This document shows positions 34,881 to 47,659 of a stretch of DNA of 64,000 nucleotides, piece by piece (position 1 is the stretch's first letter; every line of letters starts with the position of its first letter). The position numbers were made by a program, and so were the translations under genes. This DNA is from Sphagnum compactum (Eukaryota; Bryophyta; Sphagnopsida; Sphagnales): assembly GCA_965153455.1 (NCBI GenBank), contig OZ234501.1:14508001-14572000 (forward strand), written 5' to 3'. A model generated the notes under the pieces. The model worked only from the letters and a program-made list of their open reading frames with translations. It searched no databases and had not been told where the DNA came from.

Positions 34881-37800
34881 GGTGCCCCATGAAGAAGGAG
34901 GCCTACTAAGAGCACAAGCCCCACTTTCTAAAAACTACCTATTGCTATAGGGCAATCCTAAATCTACAAAGCCAACCACACAAGATTAAATGAAACGAAA
35001 GGAAAAAAAATAGGAAACCTCCTATGGGACCTTGACTAGGGCATTATGCCAAAGCCAAACCCTAATTTCATTATATGCTTAGGTGTCATGATCAATACTC
35101 TATTGGGTTCAACACGATCAAAAGACACTAATTTACATGTTTCACTCCTTGTTCTTAGTCTTCTAGGACCTGAAATAAGTAGAGTCACACAAAAGTTTCC
35201 TAAAAAGTGAATGTAATGGACTAATTACCCTCTTCAGAAGGATCCCAATCCACTTTAGAAACCATATACAACAAAGTTCCAAATGATACTTAATTTTGCA
35301 ATGGGAAGCTTGTTATGTCTTCACACGCTCATAGGACACACCACAACGTTGTTGGTTGGCTAGATGATTCGATAAAATATGTGTTTTCCATTGCATTGGC
35401 CTTTACTCGTCTTATAAGGACCTTTTAATAATACCAACTCAATACCTTTCCCTTGTTGCCTTGGTCCAACAAGCCACCTATGTCATAGACCGGATACAAA
35501 AAGAAAAAAAAAAAAGTCCTTTGCTATGCGTTCCTATTGTTTGCTTGTTTGATTCGGGGCATTTCTTCTCTCATGTCGCAGTAAAAAAGGCAAAAACGTT
35601 GCTTCATCTTTTTCCAGGGATCGCTTTTGGGACTATTTTGCGGTTATGCGCGTTTTGCCAGATATGACTGTTTGAATCGCCAGAGCTGTTGTCGACAACG
35701 ACTTATGTATGTACTACCTATACTATCTACTACATTAGCCTACCCACACACTTTATCAGTTTACACGAATCTTGTTGGCCAAGTCTCCCACCACGTGGTA
35801 TAACAAATTGGGTCGGGGGTTGGAGAATTATAACTGGCACGTTGTAGTGAGTGGTGGACACTGGAGAATCGGAGATCCACGCAGAAGGTGCAAAAATTTA
35901 GAAGCACGTGTTTTCTCAGATACTAGCTGCTAGTCTTGTTGAAAACAAAGTACGAAACGTACACACAGACTCCTCGGTTCCTACAGTTGTTGTTGTAGCT
36001 GACTGCTTGGAAGTTGGTAGTTTGCACGCCTCTTTTATTGCAGGTGCTGGTAATCACATCCCTTAGCAGTTGGGAAAGAATATTTGCGGCTTGTCTTCGT
36101 TTGAGGCATCTTTTACTTCTTTATCTCTACTCTTTCTCAATGATTTATCTTTTTTGTTTTTTTTTTTTCAATTTTTGTGATGTTGCTCAAGTGGCGAGTT
36201 TTAGACAAATTTTTTTATTGAAAAATTAATTTTTGGAGTTCTTTTAATAATTCATAATAGAAATTTATTTTTCCTAAATCTTTTTTCACAAACTGGTGAA
36301 AATTCGCCCACTCAAAAAATCACTGCAAGTCCTTGAGATTTGGTGACTTGGGGTTTTTTTTCAAACTTAGTCTCCCCCATTCCAATCATCTCATGAAAGA
36401 AAATATAGTTCTAGACGCTATTGACCACCACTGGTCAGAGCCCAGGCTTTTGACTGATGAGCAGCAGCATTCCCTTCTCATCAGTAGAAACTAAGTTCTT
36501 TAAAACTTAGTTGCTTGAGGGAATCAATCTCAGATGCTTCCAAACCTGCTCTTTAGACCTCCTCTTTGGACCTCCTCCTACCATGATTTTAAGAAAGCAT
36601 AGTATAATGTAGTAGATAATGTGGAATGAGGGCCCGTGCAAGGGAGAGCCAAGTGTGAGTGAGCCCCTATTCTCCTCGTGAAGCCTGTGGGCCAAGGGCT
36701 TTACTGTGTATAAAGATCACAACTACAAAGCGGTGCGATGTGGCAGTAACAAGACAGGAAGTGAGCTTAATGATTTTTTTTTGTAAAGCCCACATAGAGG
36801 GTACAATCTTTTGTCATGTAACATGATGTCCCAACACATTAAAAAAATAAAAATCTATGTCTTAAGGGACCAATTTCCTACTTATTTTAACAGGCCATTG
36901 TACTGTCTCCTGGTTGGACTTGCACTTGATTTACTTTTTATTTACTTTGCAATAAACTAAATAAGTTGACAAGGTGCTGTAGTATGTAGGGTTTGTCCCT
37001 ACCTCCCCACTCACCAACCAACAGCCCATTCATGTCGACGTGGGCACAGATCATCTAGATGCATCTACATATCTTTTTACTTGGGTACCATTACTTATCT
37101 ACCAATTATTCGCCTACCTACTACCCATTGCTGAGTATCCCCTAGGTTCCTTTTGTTCTTAGGCTGGTTCCATAACAAGGTGCCTAATAATAATACTTTT
37201 TTTGTCATTTATTTTCTGCTGTAAAAATAATAATATTTTATAATTAGGCACTATATTAAATAATGAAGCTAGTGTGCTTCAAACTTTGGCATGGAAAGTA
37301 GGTAATTTTCAGGATTTTTAGTAATTTAAAAAATAACTAATTAATACCTATCCAACCTAGGTACTAGGGTTATAACATTGAACTGTTAGTTCACTCAAGA
37401 TAACTAAGAAAACAAATTCACACCACCAATTCCAGCAATCCCATTGGCTTTTTTAAAAAAAATCATTAGGCATACACAACCCTATTTTGTTGAACATTGC
37501 AAATAATGGTCTCTTTTTAGCATTTCTGTTAATCCTCTAAAATTCTTACAAACCTACCAAAACGTATTACACATTTGGGGGGGGGGGGGGGGCAGGGGTG
37601 AGGAGGTGGGGTGGGGGAGAGGGATTTTGGGTGAAGGGGCTTGGTCCCAATATGTTCCCATCAAGTTCCCAAGGGGTTCCTCAAGTTCTCAAAGTGTTTG
37701 CAAAAAGTTCCCAATAACACCTCCATTTTATCCCAAGAGATGCAAAAGGGGTGTATCTATTGGGGACTGCATCAATAAGTGAGGCTCCTCAAAAATAAAT

Positions 37801-38457
37801 GAAAAATTGTTATGTACGTGTAAGTACAACAACGTACATGCTAGTACAATATGTAAGTACAATTGTTTTGATTGGCATGTGTTGTTTGGCCATTAACGTG
37901 ACTTTGTAGGGTATGGTGGCATGTAGAAAGGTTATGCTTGCTTACAATTAGCGTCAAGCACTCCAGCTAGAACTAAACTCCTGGCTGCACATGTGAAAAT
38001 GCTCAAAGGAATTTGATGTTGACTATGGCACCCAATGCAAATTAATTTACAAATTTAATACTCACATAACATATTGATGTCAGTTCAACCCTAATGAATA
38101 GTTTCATCCCCCATTTAGGGCACTTTACAAATAACTCTAAGATCTTTTCATCAAAACTAAAGTTGAAAGGTAAAATAAGGTTAGAGGGTATTACTATCAT
38201 GCAAGCTTTCCTACACAAAGAGATTATGACTCGGAGAAAGATGAGGATATTGGAAGCTTTGCCCCCATGCAAGAATGCAAGTTTATCAGAAAAACAAGGA
38301 TCTATTTTGTTTGTAACAACTTTTTTCAACTAAATTCATAACCCACCCATCATTGCAATAAAACTTTCCCATCAGACTCTCTTCATTTGAAGAACTACAA
38401 ATTTTTGTGGTGCCTTGTTGATGGTGACAACTTTCAAGCTTGTGCCTTCATTAAATA
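34881..38457. other. Intergenic; GC-richer island at 35.4-36.7 kb
   Basis: No open frame of convincing length. Between about 35400 and 36720 base composition is more balanced than its surroundings. It includes the palindrome ACCACGTGGT (35790-35799), a second CACGTG near 35904, and intron-like 'ttattgcag/gtgctgg' near 36035-36050. It could be a promoter or non-coding exon, but no protein can be drawn. A G run of 16 lies at 37577-37592. A segment at about 37630-37740 is repeated in the same orientation near 41890-42005. Confidence 0.4.
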
Positions 38458-39407
38458 CTAGTTTGAACCCCGTGCCTAATGCACAGGTGTGTTATTTCAA
38501 CAATGTTTGGTTCATGTTTTAGTTTTTTAAAAAACTTTTATCTTTTTTATTTTTTATTTTTATGTGTTTTCTTTTTTTATTATTATTTTGTATAATAAAA
38601 ATTGTTTCTTTTTCACTTTTGTATTTTTGTTTATTTGGATGCAAGTTTGAAGTTTGGAGAAAGAAGACACACCTCATTCTTTTTCAAGTAGGGTTTTTCT
38701 TCATTATTATAAGTTTTATTTTTTCTTATTTTCTACTCTTTATTTGGTTTCTTATTTTTTGTAATTTTTTTTCTTTTAAAATGATTTTACTGTATTTCCC
38801 TTTCCTTGTTTCATTTGTTTCCATTCCTTTTTTATAGTTTTTGTGTTTTTACTTTTTTTTGTTTATGTTTGTTTCATGTTTTAATTTTTTCTATTTTTAT
38901 TTTGTCTATCTTCATTTTTTTTCTATTTTTATGCGTTTATTTATTTATTTAGTTTCTATTTTCTTTTCCAAAAAAAATCTAGTTTTTCTAATATGTTTTA
39001 TAATAAAAATAATTTAAAAAACTTTTTTATTTTTGTTTGATTAGATGCAGGTTTGAAGTTTGGAAAAAGAAGACAAACCTCATTTGTTTTTCAAGTATGG
39101 TTTTTTTTCTCTTTCTTTTGCTCTCTGTTTTGTTTCTTATTTTTTGTCATCTATTTTTAAATTTTCTTTTAAGATTATTTTACTGTATTTCCCTTTTTTG
39201 TTTCATGTTTAAGTGTTTACAAAAAGTTTCTAATTGTGAAAGTGTTTTTCTGTTTTTTTTTTCTTCTAGTTTTTTCCCTTTTTAAAAAATATATTTGTCT
39301 GTTTGGATGGATGACGGGACGGATGACGGGATGGATGACGGACGGATGGATGAAAAGATTCATTTCATCCCGAAGCTTCACGACCACGACGTCCTTTACT
39401 ATATAGA
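38458..39407 (-). mobile_element. Non-autonomous Helitron (about 950 bp)
   Basis: On the minus strand the 5' end reads TCTATATAGTAAAGGACG (from 39407), the classic plant Helitron start. The 3' end reads CCTGTGC-ATTAG-GCACGGG, a 7-bp stem with one G-T pair, followed 7 nt later by the terminal CTAG (38461-38458) and a T in the flank. These are the expected features of rolling-circle Helitrons: no inverted ends, a 3' hairpin, a CTRR end and a T beyond it. The 5' flanking base is T, not the usual A; if the start is one base earlier (39408) the flank is A. No Rep/helicase is encoded. Confidence 0.85.
38615..39200 (+). repeat. Duplicated T-rich block inside the Helitron
   Basis: The block containing 'gatgcaagtttgaagtttgg', 'aagaagacacacctcatt' and 'tttactgtatttccctt' near 38637-38805 recurs near 39043-39195. 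The offset is about 405 bp, with moderate divergence. It lies in a strongly pyrimidine-biased sequence and is an internal duplication of the element. At 39305-39355 a short 'gatggatgacgg' tandem follows. Confidence 0.7.
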
Positions 39408-42400
39408 ATTTAATGAACCCAGAATTGCTAAAAGTTAAGTCAAGAAACTTCCGTTCACATATTGCACTACTTCCACTTAAGGGTGTGGGATGAAATGTCT
39501 TCCCAGCACGTGGTTCAAAGAGGAAACTTCACAAAACTCAGACATCCGGGAATCACTTTATATCATCTTCATATTTGTATTGTAAATTGGATGCATTTGA
39601 GATTGTAAGAGCAGGTCCACTTGCAGCATTATAATAGTCTCTGAACAGTACTTTGGATGAAGTACAGGGCTGGTGGAAGGAACAGGTTTCAATTTCTAAA
39701 TTGGACCACTTTTGGACTTGTTTAACAAACACTGGAGTCTCTGTGAAATTTAATAATTAAATTCAAATTCAAACCCAAGAACATGACAAGTGTAAACCAT
39801 GAAACTTCTTAGTTGGCAAAGGGCAGCAGTTAAAAAAATTGCATATTGAAATGCAACAAGGGAAACTACAAGGCCATGTATTCTAGGTTCCAACATACAG
39901 GAGTGGCCAAAGCCATGTAACCCAAGGTCCAAGACTTATCCCACTCAGGTTATTTATTTGCACTTACTCAACCATCGGAAGCTAGAAATTTTTTTGGGTG
40001 CAAAATTTCACCAAAATGAGGAAAGACAAAAATCTTTTGTCACAAATATTCCCTTTTTCTAAAAAGCATCACCAAATTTCAAAAAAGAAAAAGAAAACCT
40101 TTTGCCACATTTGGACCTTGAATTTAGTTTGTAGCATTTTTTCAGCTGGTTTTTAAAATATTTAGACTGGTTCTAAAATCCTGTCACCATTTTATGCTAA
40201 ATCCCTCATGGGATGCTAGATAATGCAACATCAAATAGAAAATTTCAAAGGATCAACTCCCTGCTAATGTGTTTAAGGTGAAAGGAGTATCAATCCCCAA
40301 TGTCCAAGGTATACAAAGTCTTCAAATCATGAAGGGATCCAAGAGCTACTTAATAAAGTTGTTGTGTACTCAATCACCAAAGGGCCCGCTACAAAAACCT
40401 TGTGAATAAGAAGCTTTCTTTGTGCTCAAGTTGCATGGGAGTTCTTGTTTGTGTCCTTTATATATTTCATTCCCATGTTTTTTCAGGGGTGAAATTTCAT
40501 CATTTTTTCAACAAAGAAATTGGGATTTCTTTAACTTTTTAATTTGTAAATTCAACTAATTTTTCTTTATTTTTTGGTGGAATTTCTTCAAAATTTCAAT
40601 ACCCAAAAAATGATTTTTTTTTTTTTTTGTGCTTCACTCAAGGCCTTAGATCAGTGGAAAGTGGAAGATGTTCACCAAAGAACAGTGCTTATTCAACAGA
40701 AAACTCCCCCGAAAGGTTCAATGAATTCAACAATATATATGCTGCTCCTCGAGGGATTTACATACAACTCAAATGGATTGAATGTAATGAATAGGTAGGG
40801 TGTTCATAGAAAGGGGTATTACCGTACCAGAATAGCAGGTTTGGCGCTTTAATGTGAAATTTTCTTTTTGAAAAGTAAGTTTTGGTGCTCAAAACTAAAA
40901 TATTTGAAAATTCGGCAATTTTTAATGGAAAAAACATTTGTTTGGAAATTTTTAAATTTTTCATCTGTATGTGTCAACTTTTCATTCATGTGTGTCAATT
41001 TCAACTATTTTAATCAGTTCTTGATAGTTTGACCTACCAAATTAAAGAAAAAACTCATTGATGTGGGTGTGCTTGTGATGAATTTGGCAGGAGCTTTTAC
41101 ACAATAAAAAAACAAAAATAAAAATGGCATAGAGGGGACAAAGTTGTAGAATATCAACTTTTTAGTTTCCAGAGCAATCTCAACAACTCTTAACATTGTT
41201 TTTGACATGCATTATCACTATTTTGTCCTCAAAGATTTGAAAATAAAAATATTAAAATCGACATTGTGCATTGGCCTTGCCATTCAAGCTTGTGTGCAGA
41301 ACAAACAAGAACAAAAAAATGACATAAAATAATAAATAGCATAAATATTTGACAGAAGATTTTTTAAAATCGTAGCGAGATATGTACAAACCATACTGCC
41401 ATCATCCTCAACCTCTAGAGGGCGGCACTTAGTGTTTTTGAAAAGGGAGGGGGGGGGGGGGGGGCTAAATGCAAAGAATTCCCAAGTTTCTGACATTTTT
41501 CCCCAAAGATTTCTGAGTCACACCTAACTTCTTTTATCCCATATGCTTTGGCAAATGTTGTCCTCCTTTCACCTATATGAGTGGGGAAGGAGCTCTATTA
41601 TTCAAAATAAAAACTTCTATATTTGGGTAGCCTCTGTAGTTTCAATTTTTTTGAGTGAGCTGATTGCAAACAAAAGAAAAAATTTAACTTAGAAGGCTAC
41701 TCATCTAACGATTGGGAGAGGTGATTACGAGTTTCACAGGGTCCCCAAAATTCTGCACCTGCCATTACCCTAGGTGAAAAATGGCAATGAGCAGTTTTGA
41801 AAATAACAATTTCATGCAGCCCATGGGAAGGCTGAGCATGAACTCATGAACTGTCCAGTTTTTTTTCTTTTGGAAGGGCTGGTCAAAGAGGGGTTTTTTG
41901 TTTTTTTCCCTTGGTCTTGATGTGTTCTCATCAAGTTCTCAAAGGGTTCTCAAGTTCCCAAATGTGTTCTGCAAGATGTTTCCAATAGCACCTGGGTTTT
42001 ATCTCATATGGCTTGCCCAAAGTTGAACTCCCATGTATATAAACTGAAAAGGTAAAATCCAGGGGAGCACATTTTGTTTCTATTTTGCAGCAGGGGGCTC
42101 ATTGGGGGCATGCCCAGTGTTTCAGAAAATTTGCTGATGGCCCAATCAATATGGCTCCCTTTTTAAATTGAAAAAAAGTTGTGAGTGCACCTATGATCTA
42201 ATTAATATGAATGAATTTAGAAGACAGTTACTGGTATTATGTTACCTACCTATAACACCAGTTAAACACAAATGTGCACATCTCCAACAATTTTTCCATT
42301 TTTGCACTTATTCATTTTGAAAAAAAAATTTACGGATGACCCAACGTTTGTTCTAGGGTTAAAAATTAGTGCACATCTCCAGTCCTATCAACTGTTAACT

Positions 42401-45180
42401 AGATTGGAATTTTGTCGTTCTATTGACACAAAATGACAAATGCTCTTGGGTTTACAAATTTGCATTTTCAAAGCTCCTTTTTTGGAAAAAACCTTGACTT
42501 CAAATCATTAGGTAGGACCCCACATTGGTCAGTTTCCAAGCAACCCAATTGCTCTGAAAGCTGTAATAGACAATCGTCAATGGTCATTAGTCCAGTTGAT
42601 ACGTCGAGAAGACTTTAGTATCATAGTTCCTAGGGTACATTTGACACACGTGTGTCAAATCGTTAATTCATTAATGAACTTGGGCTCCGTGTTGCTTAGC
42701 ATTATCAGCAGGGTTTCTTGTGATGTAGCCAAAATGGTGATCATCCACAAAAAATTTAGTCAAATTTGGTTTCATACTAAATATGAAAGCAGAAAATAAC
42801 AGAATGGTTCTATATTCTTAACTATTTGCCTGAACTTATCATGAAAATCTGGTGATTCAAAAAAAAAAGTTTTTCAAAATCTGGTGAATTCAGGTCCTTT
42901 TCTTTCCATGAAAAATCCTTTGTATAGTTCAAAATCATATTTTCAATTCAAAATTTTACAAAAATTTACAAGTAAAAAAACATTGATTACCATTGACAAT
43001 CAATTTTTTTCCCCTCTTCTTATGTTCTTACATAATAGTTCATCATTATTATTAGATGAGAAGAGTTATTCTTAAATTATATATATATAGAGAACATGAA
43101 AAAAACACCTACATATTTATTTTTTAATCCATGTTGATCGATAAAGGAAAAGAATGAAATAATTATTAGGAATAGAGTGAGGCAATTATTAGAAAAAGAT
43201 TAAAATAGTTGCATTTTCATATGATCCTTCACATTGTAGTTAACTGGAATCATCAATGGACAACCATACAACAGATTATGCAAAATCCTCCTTATACCAA
43301 CTCCAAGAAAACTCATCACTGAAATTTTGAAATTTTCATTTCAATAAATAAAAAATTCCTTAAGAATCAATATGTTCCTTCACAAAAATTTGTTCTTTAG
43401 AAATGAACAAATGTTCACATTTTCACATTTCTGAAAATAATATAATGAGGGTCAAGGTTGCCAGGGTACTGTGGTAATCATGTCCACTATCTGATGTCTC
43501 AGATTGACAAGAGACTTTATTACAGAATCCAAACAAGCCAGTACATTTTCAGATTTTCCATTCGCTGAGGACCAGACTCTGGAGAGTACCAGAAAGGGGT
43601 GATCTGAATGAAAATGATGAATGAGATGAATTTACATTCTGTTGGGTTTCTCAGCTAAAGCTAATCCCTTGATTTGATTCCTTGGGCAGAAGGGAAAAAA
43701 CTTTGAAGGCAAGACCTGCTGCACTCCCAAACCAAATATCTAGTACCTGAACGATTTTGGCAACAAACTGCTGAATAATTAATTAAATTTTAAATATTAA
43801 CTTCAGGCGGTTGGTTTGTTAATTCTGAAATTTTTGGCAGATAATGACTATATTAAATAATAAACAGCCCTTCTTCAAGGTTGTGGGACAGTTTATTGTA
43901 CCCAGAAGTCTTAAGTCTCAATACTTGAAGGTCTGCAATTCAAATCTGACATTTAAATTTTTGATTTTATTAAAACTTCAGCACAAATACCAAATAAGTT
44001 TCAAAAATTGTACAAAACGAAAAATAATTTAGTTTATGCCAATGAGGGAAAAAAAGATCTCTTAGTTAGAGTGATAAGTATTGTTGAAGGGCAGATCCAC
44101 AGCGGGTTCTCTCGTTAACAGTTGCGGGCATGTCTACTTATTAGCACAAGTTCCCAAGTCCAAGAACAAGATAAACCTCGACGTGACCTGCCTGTGCTTG
44201 AAATAAAAAAGTAAACATGATTACAATCTGCCACCCTATAGGCCCCAACATTCTATGTAGACATAGTTGTTATTGCAGGCAGTACAAAAGTACCATGTTC
44301 TTCTTCTTTTTCCTTGTCTGCCCTGGCCTAATCTATCTTTTTCTCAAAAAAGATGGATGATGCCCAGGAGCATGTTGGGTCATGTTATGCACATTTTGGG
44401 CTTTTGTAAGGACCACTTAACAAGTAAAGACCCTTGCAGTACAAAAGATTATTTTGAAAAAAAATTGCCCACGGTATGCGAAAAACTATCTTGATGTCAC
44501 CAAATTTGGACAATAGTTTGTAGCATGTTAGCCAAAACATAGCATGATTCCTAAACTTTTTTACTTTCCTCTCTTACTTGTATCCAAATTTGGCTAAGTC
44601 ATCTTGTGGATGATAGCCTACCTAGCTCACAAATTTGAGGAAAAAAACACTACTGGGCACAGGTCACGGTATGGGGCTATGTTCCAGTGAGGAATTTGGG
44701 TGAGTCCAGTAGATTCAAATTCTCTTAACTTCATAAATCCTTCAAAAAGTAGTAAGAAAAACTTCACAAAACAAAGAAGAAGACACCCATTCTTTGTTTT
44801 ATAGACTGCTGTACCATTAGATTTTTTCTCCTTTGTCATCCCCCCCCCCCTATGGAAGTCTGTGGAAGGGAAGAAGGGTCAAGGCAACACCATGTTGTAA
44901 AAACCTCCAAAGAAATTCTTAGTGTAGTTGGAGGTACCCTTACAATGTCTAATATTTCAGGGGGCATTTTGGAAATGCCCAGACACACACCTCTGGCAAG
45001 TAGCACCAAAAAAATATAAAATAAAAAAGACATCAATTTTTAGGCCATGTAAAACCCTTGGCCACATACATTACCGGAATCAGCTCGCAAGAGAGAATGT
45101 GTGGATGTGATGGACTGTTTATGTATCTGGCAGCTTTCTCTCAACATTCAATAAAACTGCGGACTAGTAGAGAGCACGTT
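39408..45180. other. Long intergenic region upstream of the ERF gene
   Basis: No gene is supported. Small open frames here are short and lack domain-like composition. Landmarks are a G run (41449-41464), a copy of the 37.63-kb dispersed repeat at about 41890-42005, a 22-bp perfect palindrome at 42639-42660, and a C run at 44840-44849. Composition is less AT-rich than 16-24 kb, consistent with low-copy sequence. Confidence 0.5.
42639..42660. promoter_or_regulatory. 22-bp perfect palindrome centred on CACGTG
   Basis: The sequence from 42639 to 42660 equals its own reverse complement and has TTTGACACACGTGTGTCAAA at its core, with a G-box (CACGTG) at the exact centre. This is a possible site for a dimeric bHLH or bZIP factor, or a small hairpin-forming sequence. 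It lies 3.3 kb upstream of the ERF start, so a link to that gene is speculative. Confidence 0.5.
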
Positions 45181-45234
45181 TCCTCGACGGCGCCAAAGAG
45201 AGAGAGATAGAGAGAGAGACGAAAGAAAAACAAA

Positions 45235-45240
45235 CACGTG
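45235..45240. promoter_or_regulatory. G-box CACGTG upstream of ERF gene
   Basis: CACGTG within 'aaacacgtgtcc', next to a GA-rich tract (45198-45220) and 0.7 kb upstream of the ERF start codon. This is the binding core for plant bZIP/bHLH factors and a typical position for a promoter element. No clear TATA box can be tied to it. Confidence 0.45.
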
Positions 45241-45269
45241 TCCTTGGGAAGCTGTAGAGTCGAATGCTC

Positions 45270-45435
45270 CTTCCACTGTCAAGTTGCAATATTGCACTGC
45301 TGCTCGTCAGTAGCAAGTTTTCGCAGACAGAAAGCTCTTTTCCAGTGTCAAGTTGCAATACTGCACTGCTGCTCGTCAGTAGCAAGTGTTTGCAGACAGA
45401 AAGCTCTTTTTCAATGTCAAGTTGCAATGTTGGAG
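45270..45435 (+). repeat. 69-bp tandem repeat (2.3 copies)
   Basis: The motif 'gtcaagttgcaat' starts at 45278, 45347 and 45416, exactly 69 bp apart. The full copies differ at only a few bases. Because 69 is a multiple of three, open frames run through the array; an ATG-started frame of 103 codons (45264-45575) repeats SSCN.ALLLVSSK. It lies in the promoter or long leader of the ERF gene and is younger than most repeats in the window. Confidence 0.85.
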
Positions 45436-45940
45436 CAGAAAGTTATGAAGTTGACTGCTCTTCCATGGCAACTTGCTCTGGGTTACTACTCACTGTACTA
45501 GCAAGTTGCACTATCGATTATATGTCCATGTACAGACAGGATGGATCCAACAACAACAATTGCAGAGTTGGATAATAACCAGAACTAGCCTACTGGGCTC
45601 CACACAGAGTCACCAGAAGCTGCCACCAGCAAACAGGCTTGAACCCATTTCGTGGTAGGTACGAGGTCAAGGTGCCCCGATGCTTTGTGTCTTGTGAATG
45701 GGGATAGATAAATAGAGAGATACAAGAAGAGAAATGGGTATTTTTTAAACCAGAACTTTGAGCTGAACAAGGATTTCCTTCTGATCTCAGACTTAGTCAT
45801 TTTTCCTAGTATGAAGATCAAGCTGGTATAGAGCAAAAACTTGGCTTTTTTCTTTCCTATTCTTTTTTTTCTCCTCTCCTTGAAGTAGCTAAGTTTTCAG
45901 AATTTTGAGCGATAGTTTGTCATTCAAGCTCTTGGGTACC

Positions 45941-47248
45941 ATGATGAACTTGGGGATTCTGCCTTCTTTACAAGACAATCAGATGATCAATATTGGGTTT
46001 GCAGGAAGGAATGAGAATTCCAAGCAATCTAATGCTACTACTAAGAAGCCTCCTGTGAAGAGATGTGCGTGGATGATTGCTAAGCAGTTGAGAAAGGCGT
46101 TGGGCGACAAATTTGCTGAGAGCTTTGCCTCGATAGCAGCGCAAGTCGTGGCCAACAGCAGTACTGCGATGAAAAACTCCGAGCTGGTTACAAAAGTTCA
46201 AGAAGAACCAGCTGAAGCTGCCCATGTCTCAGACTCCAGCTTAAGGAATTCCTTACAATCTGAGGAGCTGGAAACCGCGTCTTCTGTTCGAGGGCTGCAC
46301 GCTACATGGCGATCAACAGTCTGTGATCATGATCGGCTGAGTGACGCCTCTGAAGGGGAAGCAGCTCAAACCAAGCGTGTGTGGGGTGGCACTCCACCGC
46401 CTGACTTTCTCTCGCAGTTTTCCCATGACACCACCAGCTCAACGGGAGCTGCATCTTTCCCTCTCGACGAGAACGATCCTGAGGATATGTGTATCTTTGG
46501 AATTCTGAATAATTTCGGTAGCGATACAGCTGCTGGGTCGGAAGCGTTCCTTCCCAGCTTCTCCGTGCCAGGGCCGGCCGCGACACCACAAACAATTCCT
46601 AGCTTACTAGGGCCAGTGATCACGAAAGAGAAGGTACCACAGTGCTCTGAGCATGCAGAGAAACTGCAGCAACGAGTATCTTTAGTTACTGCATCAGGAG
46701 CTACAGCTAGAATTGCAGCAGAGCGAAGTCTGCAGGTGAAGCTGCCACAACAACCTGGCAGCAAGCAGCCGCACTTTCGGGGTGTAAGACGAAGACCTTG
46801 GGGCAAATTTGCAGCGGAAATTCGAGACTCCGCACGTCAAGGTGCGCGTGTGTGGCTGGGAACTTTCGACACTCCTGAAGAAGCAGCTCTGGCTTACGAT
46901 CGAGCGGCTCTCAAGATGCGAGGCTCCCGAGCCCTCCTCAATTTCCCACTCCTTGCCACCAGCGCTCTTTCCAATCCCGCTTCCATGAATATCCCCGCAG
47001 CTACCTTATTGAAGATGCTAAGAAACCCAACTAGTCCCACAGTCCATCAGCTGGGAGCTGCTGCTGCAGCACCTGTGAGCGGGCCGGTCTCAGCTATTGA
47101 TCTCAGCAGCAGCGACTTGAATACGTCCACAGATGATCACTGGTTCAAGAAGAGGCCTAGAGAAGCCAAGATGGCTGAAATGCAGCAGAAATTCTATACA
47201 ACAACATCCAGCATTAAGCATGCTCGCATCATGCAAGCTTTCCCCTGA
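45941..47248 (+). CDS. AP2/ERF-domain transcription factor, ERF group IX-like
   Basis: The 435-residue intronless protein has one AP2/ERF domain at about residues 278-337: [19 protein letters not shown], then [20 protein letters not shown] and [14 protein letters not shown], the RAYD-type helix and the Ala/Asp pair in AAEIRD mark an ERF and not a DREB. The family binds GCC-box DNA and works in the nucleus, commonly in ethylene, jasmonate or stress responses. Residues 36-75 form a basic then amphipathic N-terminal block; an acidic patch [11 protein letters not shown] may activate transcription; KKRPREAK near the C terminus looks like a nuclear signal. The start is the first ATG after an in-frame TAA (45890-45892), with A at -3; a second ATG follows at once. 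The leader is CT-rich. Group IX placement is inferred from the domain alone; precise orthology is not known. Confidence 0.95.
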   Translation: MMNLGILPSLQDNQMINIGFAGRNENSKQSNATTKKPPVKRCAWMIAKQLRKALGDKFAESFASIAAQVVANSSTAMKNSELVTKVQEEPAEAAHVSDSSLRNSLQSEELETASSVRGLHATWRSTVCDHDRLSDASEGEAAQTKRVWGGTPPPDFLSQFSHDTTSSTGAASFPLDENDPEDMCIFGILNNFGSDTAAGSEAFLPSFSVPGPAATPQTIPSLLGPVITKEKVPQCSEHAEKLQQRVSLVTASGATARIAAERSLQVKLPQQPGSKQPHFRGVRRRPWGKFAAEIRDSARQGARVWLGTFDTPEEAALAYDRAALKMRGSRALLNFPLLATSALSNPASMNIPAATLLKMLRNPTSPTVHQLGAAAAAPVSGPVSAIDLSSSDLNTSTDDHWFKKRPREAKMAEMQQKFYTTTSSIKHARIMQAFP

Positions 47249-47654
47249 TCAATTTGTAGCCAGCAGATCAACAAATCCCTCTCGAGAGGAGTACTTCATG
47301 TACATGTCTTCGACACTCTTCAGCTCGGATTCTTCTTCTTCTTCTTCCTCCTCCTCTTCTAGGACATACACAATTTTGGCCATGATTCAAATCTTCTGCT
47401 GTGAGAGATCTATTTAGGAACCACAGTCAAACTTGCAAATTGAGTAGCTCTAGACAGACTCAAGTGAAGCTCTCTCTGTCCAGAAATCTTCATCGTAGTA
47501 GGACCTCCGCCTTTGGGTTAGTACGATATCAATGGCAACCCCAATTTTTTGTAAATAATCAGTAGCGATTCAAGCTGTTGCTGCTAGACATGAAAGCTGC
47601 CACTCCGACTGAATTCATGGGTGGGGTGTCTTTCTTATAAGCTTCTTCAATAAA
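47249..47654 (+). terminator. ERF 3' UTR with AATAAA signal
   Basis: Downstream of the stop codon a (TTC/TCC)n tract (about 47327-47358) is followed by an AATAAA hexamer at 47649-47654, the best plant-like polyadenylation signal in the next 500 bp. The transcript end is inferred to be 10-30 nt later. Confidence 0.5.
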
Positions 47655-47659
47655 GACCT

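Noticed and set aside
45905-45940. N-terminal extension of the ERF protein
   Set aside because: It begins at a TTG codon; a plant nuclear gene would use the ATG at 45941, which has good context and follows an in-frame stop at 45890.
46302-46806. Minus-strand frames of 97-146 codons opposite the ERF gene
   Set aside because: Shadows of the GC-richer ERF coding sequence.
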